25,083 bases of DNA from Cladosporium sp. IMV 00045 (taxonomy: Eukaryota > Ascomycota > Dothideomycetes > Cladosporiales > Cladosporiaceae). Shown here piece by piece: positions 10,692 through 20,841 of this stretch; within the stretch, counting starts at the first letter, position 1; the number at the start of each line of letters is the position of its first letter. A program made the translations under genes and the position numbers. Where the stretch lies: positions 1-25,083 of the forward strand of contig MSJI02000033.1 in the NCBI GenBank assembly GCA_001931905.2, written 5' to 3'. The notes under the pieces were generated by a model that was given only the letters and a program-made list of their open reading frames with translations, was not told where the DNA came from and made no database searches.

Positions 10692-11839
10692 TCCTCTAGA
10701 TTAACGGGCTCCTTGTTAACTCTATCTCGTATACTTCTTATCCTTATACCCGAATTTTCCTTATATACCGCCTACCGGACGCGATCTTCTATTACCTTTA
10801 AATTATCTAATACTCCTACGCCTCTATTAAAGTCCTCCTCTAGTCGATCGGGGGCGGGTTTCTCGGACTGCTAATTCTTAACGAGATTAGGCAAAACTTA
10901 AGCTATACGCTAGTAGAATACGTTTTTGTTTACTATCGGCAGACCGTCCGCCTAAAGGTAATATTTATAGCCTTATATAGCGTATCGAGTTTAAGTAGCT
11001 ATATATCCTTCTAGTTTATAAGTGATAGGCTACTCTCGTCTACGAGATTACGCGCGTAGGCTAGTATAATCCTCTAGTTGCAGTTAGAGACGAAAACAAG
11101 ACATAATTAAGTACTATATTACTAGAAAAGCCTACTATATAGCCCTACTAAACGTAATAGCCTACCGTACTTTTTCTATAGATATACGGTTCGTGATTTT
11201 TATTTCGTATAGGTAGTATAGAGCGTTAAGGGTCTCGCTATTAATTCCTTATGAAAGTTAAAATTAATAGGTATATCTAGCCTTCCCCGCCTTAACTAAA
11301 AGCCCTAGACGAACGCCGGGTCGTATACGCGTTTTAACGGACGATTATATTCCTCTTCTCCCCCGTATAAGTAGTATAATTCTATTTATTCTTATTAGAG
11401 GCTAGAGTAGAATTTCTAGCGTCTATTACGCCGCTATTATTATATACTTACGGAGGCTCTCCTAAGAAAGTAGGAATCTAGAGCTCTCGCTAGAAGCATT
11501 ATAAGGCAGGCTATAGGCTTAGGTAGAAACCGTACGCCCTACCGGTCCCTCGGTTTACTTTCTAGATTAGCCTTTTAGACTTCTTTATTATTTAGATTTC
11601 CTCTTTCTCTCTCTCTCTCCTATATCTACCTTAGTAAATAGACGTCCTTATATAATTTAAATGCTATCTAAAGTAAGAGAGTCGATACGCGCTCTTAACG
11701 AAAATACTTAGATCGTTAGTAGTAGACTCCTACTATCGCGCGAATAAAGACGATTACTAGATAATATTTCGAGCGGTAAAGATAACTTCTAATACGCTTT
11801 TTCGAAGTCGAAGAGCTACTACATAGATAGTAGCCTAAC
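10692..11839. other. RIP-degraded DNA between the 413-bp element and the kinase relic
   Basis: Frames are broken by TAG/TAA stops. A plus-strand stretch at about 11040-11640 reads coherently for tens of codons but matches nothing I recognise; it could be a 5' part of the neighbouring kinase gene or of a transposon. An ATG at 11661 opens a frame that differs from the kinase frame. Confidence 0.4.
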
Positions 11840-12559
11840 TTAGCAATTCTATTTCCCCTCGTATATAACGCCGGCGACTCTTATACTACCTAGAAGATTA
11901 GAGACTTATACCTAAAAGTTATCGTACCGAGTTTATCGAAAACAACTAGGGAAAACGTCGCTCTTAATAGTATATGTTATATACTAGATAGTATAGCGCT
12001 CTCTATTCCTAAAGTCTTATATAGCGGCGAATAGGAGGGACGATACTATCTTATCGTTACTAGAATACCGGGGGAGGCTTTATATCGTACCTAGCCGCTA
12101 ATAAACGAGACGGATAAAACCTAGTATATCGGTTAGATTAGCCGATTCTATACTATTCTATCTACCCGGAAGTCTACTTATATCGGAGGTATTAACGGGA
12201 AATATCTACCCGAACGTCTATACGCTAATAAGGACGATAACTCGGATAATATATTTAGCCCTACTAAGCTTTTATAAAACTATTAAACCCTAGGAATAGA
12301 CTATTCTTCTTTTATACTCTACTATCATGATTTAGGCCCGGGGAATATCCTTATAGATCTTTTAAATGCGACGATAAGCGTTATAGATTTTAAGTGTATT
12401 AGATTTATTCCGAGAGAGTAGGTAAGGACTAAATTTCGTATCTTAAGCGGCTTAGACCTAGACCTTAATAATTATAAGGATAAAGCTCGATACGAATAGC
12501 GGTCGCGAATATAAAGACAATTAGAAATAGAAGGGATTTTAGACGTCGTAAATACATAG
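11840..12559 (+). pseudogene. APH-type phosphotransferase (kinase-like) relic
   Basis: One frame of about 240 codons without frameshift. In order it reads VYNAGDSYTT and LYLKVIVPSLSKTTRENVAL (nucleotide-binding lobe with the ATP-contacting Lys), IPKVLYSGE, LIVTRIPGEAL (hinge), YHDLGPGNILID (catalytic HxD loop with the metal-binding Asn) and ATISVIDFKCIRFIPRE (the IDF/IDW metal-binding Asp). This is the layout of the fungal phosphotransferase enzyme family related to aminoglycoside and choline kinases. About ten in-frame TAG/TAA stops fit Trp or Gln codons in relatives, for example the one after IPRE where relatives often have Trp. The catalytic Asp and Asn survive. Substrate is unknown; fungi carry many such genes. 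The true start and any introns were not resolved. Confidence 0.72.
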
Positions 12560-12711
12560 ATAAGCTAGCGGTACCTAGGTAGATAATAGTAACTATCTAA
12601 GGATAATAATATAGCCTAGCTTTACTCTTTAAGGTAACGATAGTATTTTAGCGGAAATTCCTTAAGAATATTTCTATTATTCGTAAATAAACGTAACTAG
12701 TTATACGCTTC

Positions 12712-12909
12712 TATAATAGGGTTAATAGCCGGTAGCGGGAAGTTAACTAAGGGGTAGGCTTCTTAGGTATAAACAATAGAGAGTAATAACGATCTAACTA
12801 ATTAATATACTTAGATAGTAAATTTAAGTACTAGCTTCGTTACTTAGATTAAGTATAAGGCTCCTATAAACCGTAGACTAACTCTAAACTTATATACTAA
12901 GAGACTCGT
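12712..12909 (+). repeat. 198-bp repeat, copy 2
   Basis: A complete, uninterrupted copy of the repeat that copy 1 carries in two pieces, so it serves as the empty-site reference for the 413-bp insertion. It is followed by short CGTAAG/ACGTGAGTAACTAG repeats and later a TATAAAAAG motif (about 13219), which would fit an LTR promoter zone. Confidence 0.75.
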
Positions 12910-13605
12910 TCTTAGGCTCACGATAATCACTCGTAAGCGTAGTAATACTTACCCTACTCACTCGTAAGTAAAGTAAACGCTTACTAGTTACGTGAGTAAC
13001 TAGTCGCTAGCACGTAAGTAACTACTTACTATTACGTGCGTAAGCTACATATTATCCTAGTAGCTTCCAGCTAATCCCTAGACGCGCGCTTCGCGGGCTA
13101 TAATAGTAAGGTCTATATAGGGAAACGCTAGTTACGTAAGGGACTATACGTAACTCGGGGTAGCGTTAGTTACGCTTAGTAGCTACGTACGTATATCCTA
13201 CGCTACGTAGGCTTATAGTATAAAAAGCAGCGATTAGTCTTATTATCTAAGTAGCGATTACTTAATAGCCTCCTATACGTTACGAGATTTATCTTTTCGA
13301 TACTTCCTTTATTACTTTTCTTCTAGAGCTTTTTTCTTTCAATTAAAGCTTTATTAGCTTCTAACCTAAGATCTAGATAGTATTAGAGTTTTTCTAGATA
13401 TATTAAGATTTAGTCCTTAAAGTTAAGTTGCTACTTTAGGTATTAATTTATTTATGCTAGAAAGTATATTATATTCTTATTTAGAGTTATTATTTAACTT
13501 CTCTTTAGATAATTTTTTAACTATTAGTTATTTGACTTCTTTAGATATTTATAATATCTAGGAATCTAAGATAATTCTTAGGACTTCTAAGAATAGTACT
13601 TAAAA
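12910..13605. other. AT-rich DNA, possible LTR body
   Basis: Repeated CACTCGTAAG and TTACGTGAGTAA-like words occur at 12925-13040 and a TATAAAAAG at about 13219. From about 13300 the sequence becomes very AT-rich without any coding frame. LTR identity is inference; the terminal TG...CA pair could not be fixed. Confidence 0.35.
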
Positions 13606-13804
13606 CATAATAGAAGTAATAGCTAGTAGTAGGAAGTTAACTAAAAAGTAAGCTTCTTAAATATAAATAATAGAGAATAATAATAATCTAACTAATTAAT
13701 ATACTTAGATAGTAAATTTAAATCCTAGCGTTATTATTTAGATTAAGTATAAAGCTCCTATAAACTATAGACTAACTCTAAACTTATATACTAAAGAGAC
13801 TTAT
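13606..13804 (+). repeat. 198-bp repeat, copy 3
   Basis: This copy aligns along its whole length with copy 2, with more C-to-T and G-to-A differences (for example AAAAAGTAAGC against AGGGGTAGGC). It lies about 700 bp from copy 2 in the same orientation. Confidence 0.75.
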
Positions 13805-14550
13805 AAATATTAACTAGATATAACCTAAGCGATACTATTACTCTATACTAGTTATATCGCTTTTATGAATTAATACTTCTAGTTATATAATACTTATATA
13901 AAATAATAAGTTTAAAGCCTAGAAGAGTATTACTCTCTTAGCGCGCTTAAACTCTTATATAGCCTAGAGCTATTATATATATATTAAGTATAAAATAATA
14001 TATATAATAGTATAATAATATTAGAAGACTAAATACTAATCTATATCTATATAAGAATAATCGAATAATCTTTAATTTCTTCCTAAAGCTAGTTTATAAG
14101 TAAGCTTATATATATATAAAAAAAGAATTTCTTTCTTTTTATAATATACTAACTTTCTTACTTTACTATCTTTATGTACTTTATAACTAGACTACTTATA
14201 AGCTCTATTAGAGTATAAAAGGGTTTTATAAGTATAATATAAGTAGTATATTCATAATTTATATATAAAAAGGTTTATTTTAATAGAGACTATAAGAAGT
14301 TTATAAGAAGTCTATAAGAGGTCTATTTAATATAGTCTATAATAATATTATAAGCTACCTATAGTTAAGTCTATAAGAAGTCTTTTACTAGCTTACTTAT
14401 ACTTCTAGCGTTAGTATAATATTTATACTCTATAAGCGCTTTTACTTTAAGCTTTATATTATATACTTAGTTAGTATAGTAGATTTTACTTTATTTTCTA
14501 TACCTATAGTACTTATACTTTTATTCTAAGTAGAAAAGAGTATAATTATA
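13805..14550. other. Very AT-rich non-coding DNA
   Basis: Dominated by TATATA and CTTATA words and short pyrimidine runs, with no reading frame. It ends abruptly at about 14550, where GC content rises. Confidence 0.5.
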
Positions 14551-14565
14551 ATGCGAGTCCCGCCG

Positions 14566-14615
14566 ATTCTGTATCCGGAAACGGCGCGCCCCTTTCGGGG
14601 AACCCGCTTCAGAAT
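14566..14615. repeat. Hairpin-forming sequence at a composition boundary
   Basis: ATTCTG (14566-14571) pairs with CAGAAT (14610-14615) around a nested CCCCTTTCGGGG hairpin (14589-14600). The AT-rich tract on the left stops at about 14552 and a moderately GC-richer block begins. It could be the terminus of a large element, but no partner end was found. Confidence 0.4.
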
Positions 14616-15190
14616 AGAGTAATCCGTCCTCGTCGCGTTATTCTTTAAAGAGCGACTTCGTTACCGAATCGAGTCGTTCGAATCCGCCTCCCTTCGACGT
14701 TCTCTAACTATTTTGCTTACATTCCACTCGATCTCCCCTATCCTACTCTATACGCTTATATACCCTCTTTTAATAGAGGATGTGATATCGCTACCTATTT
14801 GCGAGCCCGTTCTACCCCTTCTAAGCGCTACGTAGCGCTCTATTACACCTGCCGCGACGCTCCCTTATCCCCTTTATACGCGATGTCGTATTAGGATCCT
14901 ACCGTGTATTAGAATTACGCACGCTTAACCTTAGTATCCCGCCGGCCTACCCGTATAGGACTCGACGCGGTGCTTCTCTCACCTATAGTTTAGAGGGTAA
15001 ACCCTACCCTCTTAATACCCTTGCATATATTGCTACCTCTAACGGGCCGGTAGCCTACGTTACGTGAGGTCAGGTTCGACGATTTCAAATATTACGCTAT
15101 AGTCCTATCGAATTCGACCGTCGATTCCACCTTACCTTACTTTCAAAAGCCTAATCCCTAAGTCTTTTACCTTTTAACTTGAAAACCACT
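14616..15190. other. Upstream region of the SANT/Myb-like relic
   Basis: No coding frame recognised. A pyrimidine-rich stretch precedes the ATG at 15191, consistent with a fungal 5' region. Confidence 0.4.
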
Positions 15191-16497
15191 ATGACCTACA
15201 ACTTTTCGACTATCGGCGGTCTTAATAACATTTAGTTTTATATCCCGTAACCTACCGCGCTACTACCGGCAAAGACTATCGCGAAACCTACGAGAAAACG
15301 GAGGGAAAGCACCTAGACTAATAGCTATCGCAACGGTAGTTATAATGGTCGCGGAATACCCGCAGTATATTACTAACGTTTATTTAAGCTTCCTCGACCG
15401 ACTGCCGCTTACTAGTACTAGCTTATAAACTAGAAGAGTATAAGAGGCCTACCTCTACGGTCGCCGAGTCCTTAACCATTGCTAGCAAAGCGATGTACGA
15501 TACCGCTTCCAGCTCCGATTTCGTCTCTAACTCGACGAGTCACGGCCCTAAGCATAACTAAGTACCGTCGGGTCGAAAGTCCCCTACTTTAACTACTAAT
15601 AATACCGACGACTAAGTCTAAGTATGTACCGGCTCTATATCGACTAATAAGCACCCTCTATTGCATGAGATATACGGATCTCCTCCGCGAGCGAATACGG
15701 AACATCCGCCTTAGAATAATTCGATCGATAAGGATGCGAATAGAGCGCTAGCATACGTATAGAGCGACCTAAACGGACCTATTATGAATTCTGCCCTAGA
15801 ACCTTCTACCTATTATCGCGACTCCTCCCTTTTACCGATTTCCTGTAAGCAGAACTATTTATAGAGCTAAAGTCTCACGTCTTATCTCGACGATAATAGT
15901 AGTAGCAGTAGTAGCGCTAGCGACGAGCCACGAATTCCACGCTCTATGTTTCGTAGGAGGCGAGACTTCTAGGCTTCTCTCCGTAGTTCCTAGTATAACT
16001 AGATATATCATCCCTCGGATTCCTCTACTCGCCCGCAACTTTTAACGATCAGGCGGCGTTTAGCTAGACTATAGCGAGGGCGACGACTAATTCAGTAACT
16101 AGGTCTATATTCGTCCTCTAGAGAGTCCTCTTTACTATCCCTAATTATGCTACTACCTCCTCTATATAAACGCGTAGTGCTCCCTACTAGGCCTACTTTA
16201 GATAGGCGCCTAATTCAGTGTTTACTAACTTCCGAGGTAGTCGGCTCAAAAGTTCGCCTAACGTTAGAGATACTACCTCTCGATATGTATTAGCCCGCCC
16301 CGAAGCTCGCGTTTATATCTAATCGAGAGAAAAAGCGTAATATATACTTAGAGGATAATAATAAACTATTATTAAGACTTCGGCGCTAGACTAACCTAAA
16401 GCTCACGTAGAAGCAAATCCAAAATCATTTTCCCGGTAGAATAAAAGGCACGAAGCTTAAGGCGAAGGGTAGTAAGCGCTATAGCGCTTTCGGATAA
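15191..16497 (+). pseudogene. SANT/Myb-like DNA-binding protein relic, two exons
   Basis: The ATG at 15191 (context ACCACTATGACC) opens MTYNFSTIGGLNNI. Exon 1 is 15191-15335, a 53-nt intron follows, and exon 2 is 15389-16497, about 418 codons in all. The middle is Ser/Thr/Pro-rich and probably disordered, with a run of serines then ASDEPRIPRS at about 15889-15940. The C-terminal part reads YLEDNNKLLLRLRR, then a segment with TNLKLT and QIQNHFPGRIKGT. This matches the SANT/Myb-like module of fungal proteins in which an ExD...LLxxLR helix precedes WxxIxxxFPGRxxG. Interruptions are almost all TAG/TAA. The stop at 16495 lies three bases from the stop of the converging minus-strand gene; both could be RIP-made. 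Role (transcription factor or element-encoded DNA-binding protein) is unknown. Confidence 0.62.
15336..15388 (+). other. Intron in the SANT/Myb-like relic
   Basis: 53 nt, with a GTAGTT donor (probably altered), a perfect TACTAAC branch site and a TTTAAG acceptor. It joins the two coherent frames in phase 1, giving a GCT codon at the junction. Confidence 0.6.
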
Positions 16498-16499
16498 GC

Positions 16500-19253
16500 T
16501 TAAGGGATAGCTAGTCCGGAGGATCTTTCGGAGCTCACATAAGCATAATTTGAAAACCTTATATGCTTTAAGGTTTCGTTTTGCTTTAATCTCATTAATA
16601 TTAGTTTCCTAATATCCTATATTAGGCTTTGCGTTCAAAATTTTCGTATACTAAAATCTTGCTTATTCGGTTCCATATTATCGCACTCTAGATTGCTAAT
16701 TACTCTAATAAGAAGCGATATTAATAAGGATCAAACCTCTAAGCTCATATATTGCCTACTCTAAATATAGTTTTCTATTTCTGCGAAAGAAAGATATTTG
16801 TTAATGAAAGAGGTAAATAATATCTTAGCGAAGCTATATAGACTTCTCTAGGTAGACTTGCGTAGCAACATATGCGAATAATCCGTCTAGCTGCGTTAAA
16901 CCGTCTTTCCCGCTCTTAGGAGTCGTCGAGCCCCTAGGGCTAGAAGGGTGCTCTATAGCGCGACGGAACCTAGTTGTAACGATCTTATATCTATCGCTAG
17001 CACCCTTACGGAACCGCTAGAATCTCTATATGATTGGAATTATTACTTCGTCCTAGAAAAGCTTACTATAAGCTTCGGGAGGGTATAAAATCGCTATGCC
17101 GCTTTATATACCCTCGACCTACAAAAGTATAGTTCCCTCTCTATTCTCCTCTAACCGAACTAAAGTTAGTCCCCGGAGACGGAGTAGAGCTTCCTACTCG
17201 AAGTTAATATCCTAAGCTCTTCTCGATAGGCACTATCGCATATAAAAGGAGTAAGCCACAGTTTTGCCCTCCTAGGTTCTAAGGTAGCGTAGTATTATAA
17301 ATCTTTCAAGTTTATCTATTATAGTTCCGTGCTAGGGAAGAGACGTCCTACCGAAGTCGATTAGGCGCTTATCGATAGGCAGATCGAAGTCCTTATATAG
17401 TAACGCAATACTATAATCATCCTATTTATTATATTCCGTAAACACGGCTTTAATATTATGGAAGGCCCTCTCTATTCTCGACTACTCTTGTCCCCTCATC
17501 CCTTTCACGGCTTCTTTAAAGCACGGTAAAAAAGCATAGGCGTCTATATAGTATATCGATAGCGTATAGTTAATAGCGCGTAGGTATATCTCGCTTAACT
17601 TATTAGCTTTCTAGTAGCCTTATAAGTAGAAGTATTATTACCCTATAGAATGAGACAGCCCGTAAAAGGTACGATAAGCTCTTTATCGCTTAGTTCGGTA
17701 TTTCTTATAGTAATTAGTATAATTAAAACCTTCGAGGTAATAGGTACTTATATATATAATAAATAAGGCCTTTTCGCCGACTCTTATTCCCCCGCTAGAA
17801 TGCAGAAGCGCTATCTCTAACCCTATCGACTATTAGAATTGTTTGTCTATCGTGACTTTAGTATTAGCGCCTAGGACGCTTCAACTTACATAAAGGTGTA
17901 AGCATAGAAGAGGTTATTTCAACGCAAACCCTTTATATCCTAGATATAAGTAAATATACCGCTTCTTTCCGTCGATTTTAAGTTCTTACTATCTCCCTTT
18001 GTAGTCTCTCCCTTATTATCTCGTAGGGGCATATTCGGATATCACGTATACAATAGTGATATTGTTATTAGCTTATAGCTTCCTACTACCGATACTACCG
18101 ACGGACTCTAATTTCCTAATACTCATTTTATTGCCGAATATAGTAATCTCTCTAGTTAAAGAGCTATACAAATTAAGGAAGACTCCCTTAGGGTGAATAT
18201 ATAAAGGAAACACACGAAGCTTATTAAGGTTTATAACCTATACGACGAGGCCTGTCTTTAAATAGACTTTTGCGGTATACGAGCTTTATCCCTCGAAGCT
18301 TACTACTTAGTCGCGCCCGTAAGCTCCCGAAACGCGTTTAAGCTTATCGGTAAAAATGTCTAGAGGCTAACGTGCCTATAGAAGAAGTAGCATGCCGCCG
18401 ACGTCTTACTATAGTACCGACTAGGTTATTAAAGTGCAGACTTAAGCGAACCGTAGACGTACGCGGAGAGGTGATATTTAGATATAGTATCGGCTTCGAT
18501 CCAACCTATTATATAGAACGTTCTAGCTCTATCCCGGTCCTTCATAATAGTTCTAGCGCATATTAAGTCTCGATTTAACGATATAAGTAACCCTAGTTAC
18601 TAAATTAGAGCTGATTCCACCTATAATATCCTCGTCGAGGCGCTCGACCGATAGACGTGGAAAATAAGTATATACTGCATCCTTAAATTAGTTCTATAGC
18701 CCTCGCTTTTTCTCTTAGAACTCTAGTACCGCGTCTTACAACCCTAGGCCTAAAGGTAATTGATTCTCGTTACTACCTAATCCTCCTACTATAAATTACT
18801 ATAGTCCCTACTCGCTCTACTAGCCCTACCTATAGCGTGCATATAGGACCGGTCGGCTATAGAGGGGCCGAGAATCGTTATCTACCTAGCCAAATTTATA
18901 GGCCTTACGAGCTAAAGGTATTGTATAGTAGCCTACCTAATAGTAAGTAAATAGCTTATAGGGAGAAGAGGGGCCTTTTTATTTGATTTATCGCCCGTTA
19001 CTACCCTCTAACTTACTATACTAGACTAGCACGATATACTTATATAGTCGGTTCATAAACTGCTTACTAATTGCTACTAGTTTACATAACCCTAACCCTA
19101 ATAGCGGTATACTCGCTACCACGTTTATTATAATAATTAGATAAAAGGGTAGAGCTAAATGCATATACTACTATAGTACTTACAGGTAAATTATAGGAGT
19201 TAAAAGAAAAGGCAAGTATTGCCCTAGAATCTACTATCACTATACTAACTCAT
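16500..19253 (-). pseudogene. Unrecognised ~895-codon protein relic
   Basis: The minus-strand ATG at 19253-19251 starts exon 1 (19253-19184); a 68-nt intron follows, then exon 2 (19115-16500). The frame is coherent for about 2.6 kb, with one shift at about 17135-17145. Readable pieces in order: SIPLLGLGLCKLVAISKQF, MNRLYKYIVLV, VYTYFPRLSVERLDEDIIGG, DIFTDKLKRVSGAYGRD, YTAKVYLKTGLVV, NKLRVFPLYIHPKGVFLNL, VLGANTKVTIDKQF, YYIDAYAFLPCFKEAVKG, YKDFDLPIDKRLIDFGRTSL, EALLRLRGLTLVRLEEN and, past the shift, VRVLAIDIRSLQLGSVAL and IRKLILMRLKQNETLKHI. Nearly all stops are TAG/TAA at plausible Gln or Trp positions. No signal peptide or clear membrane segment is seen, and I do not recognise the family. 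The start lies 69 bp from the divergent C2H2 gene, suggesting a shared promoter. Confidence 0.6.
19116..19183 (-). other. Intron in the unrecognised 895-codon relic
   Basis: 68 nt on the minus strand, with a GTAAGT donor, a TCTAAT branch-like motif and a GTGGTAG acceptor. It links the short ATG exon to the long coherent frame in phase 1. Confidence 0.55.
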
Positions 19254-19321
19254 TCACTTTAATTGCGAGTCTAGAAATTATACTACACGTCGCGATAATT
19301 CAAATCCGTTAATTCCCTAGC

Positions 19322-19864
19322 ATAGCCGCAAGTTATCGCTCGTATAGCCGAACTTTTCGATCTAACGACGCTCTTTAGTAACATCTCCGGGACTCACCTC
19401 TATACGATTTTAAATATAGATTCTATATACGATCCTTCTATACTAAGGAGGCTCGCTAGTAGCACGTGCGTAACTCGCTAGCCTATACGTTCGGGCGTAA
19501 AGAATGTAAACGCTCCTTCGATACCGAGAATACTCTTTAGTAGCACTTGCGTGATTCCCTAGCGCACGATCTCAAATGCGAAGACTATTAGCGATCTTTT
19601 GATACCGAGCGGGCACTCTAGTAGCACTTGCGCGACTTACTAGCCTATAACTTCGAGTGTAAAGACTGTAAACGCTCCTTTAATACCGAGTATACTCTTT
19701 AGTAATATCTGCGTGACTCGCCGATACATTTTTCCCGAACGCAGGTCTATAAAAATCATAGTGGATTACACGATTTCGTGCGTTTATATAGCCTAAAGCG
19801 TAAGTAGAGTGAAAGTACTAGCCGCCTCATATATACTTTTATTAATACATTAGTTAGCGTATAA
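19322..19864 (+). pseudogene. Five-finger C2H2 zinc-finger protein relic
   Basis: One frame of about 180 codons without frameshift. Five repeats of exactly 27 residues (81 bp) occur, with the arginine of the R-x-F motif at 19349, 19430, 19511, 19592 and 19673. The best-kept unit reads FECKDCKRSFNTEYTL, two stops (probably Gln-Gln), then a His or altered residue, LRDSPIH. The pattern is C-x2-C, then His-x6-His with a longer His spacing than classical fingers. Several Cys codons read TAT (Tyr), as G-to-A change would give. The likely start is ATA at 19322, in a position where ATG (Met-Ala-Ala-Ser) is expected. A basic tail (SLKRK) follows the fingers. Probably nucleic-acid binding. It is divergent from the minus-strand 895-codon gene, with 68 bp between the two starts. 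Confidence 0.72.
19349..19753 (+). repeat. 81-bp tandem repeats encoding zinc fingers
   Basis: Five in-phase units of 81 bp, each carrying a CGNTCNTTYNATACC-like word and CT-TAGTA-CA-TTGCG-like word. Units differ mostly by transitions. Equal spacing without indels suggests recent tandem amplification before degradation. Confidence 0.75.
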
Positions 19865-20841
19865 CCTAGAAGATCTCGATAAAGGCGGTAACATTGCTAA
19901 TGCAATAGTATAACGGATAGGGCTAGTAACAATCTAATGCACGGACATAGAATATTAAACAAAACACGAGAAGGTAAATATAAGACGAAAGAGAGCTTCT
20001 TACTTAAGATTGATATACTAAGCGGTTCTTTATAGGAATCGTCGTATATAGGACGAGTAAGCTACTCTATAATCTTGCCCTTAAAGCTACCTTAGATCTC
20101 TCGCCGGTCTGTACTAGGCGATCGATGCATCGCCGAATTTAATTAGACGTTCGCGTAACGAAAATTCTATACCTTTAAGGGAAGGCGGCTACGTAGAATG
20201 TGTAATAGAATATTAACTTTAGAGAACGCATTTAGAAATTCAACTAACTATCGCAAAATGTGTAAATTACCCTTACATGCATATCACGTCGCAAGAGGTT
20301 AGCGTAGTAGCGTGCTCTAACGTAACGTTAAACTTAGAAGAAGTGTCGTTAGACGACCGGGCGCTTAGATACGGGGCTAAGTTATACTATCGACCTTTAG
20401 CGTTATAACGCTAATATATCTAACCGCCCTAATCTCCGTAGTAGCTTTATATTAGTTATTCGTAAGCTACCCTTACATCCGTAGCGTCTATAACTAGTAA
20501 GTTACCTAGTATTAATAACGGTTCATTAATAATAGAGTTGCGCGATATAGTACGCTCTAATTAGGGATATCGGGGTGCGACGGCTAGAGATAGAATGCCG
20601 GAACGCATCGTCTATATAAAGTATTTATACCCTATAGCACTATAGATTAACGTTACCTTCTCTCCGAGATCCTTATCTAAGGTCTTTATAAAAATTTAGT
20701 CTTACGTTTCGCCGCGGGAGAACCGCCGCCCGCCTTAGCTATAGGAATGCTCTTACGAGGATATACTAACTACTTCGAGATTCGCGGACCCCCTAAGCAA
20801 GCATGAATCGTTATGCATCGTAAACGAACCTCTACGATATA
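19865..20841. other. Degraded DNA between the C2H2 and T5orf172 relics
   Basis: Composition is less extreme than at 7-14 kb, and some CpA and TpG survive. A short coherent plus frame reads LEEVSLDDRALRYGAKLYY at about 20334, but it does not extend. No gene is supported. Confidence 0.45.

Noticed and set aside
18372..18566. 64-codon plus ORF
   Set aside because: It lies opposite the coherent frame of the 895-codon relic and is explained as its shadow.
19085..19099. Telomere-like CCCTAACCCTAA
   Set aside because: Only two units, and they lie inside the coherent minus-strand frame, where they encode LLGLGL.
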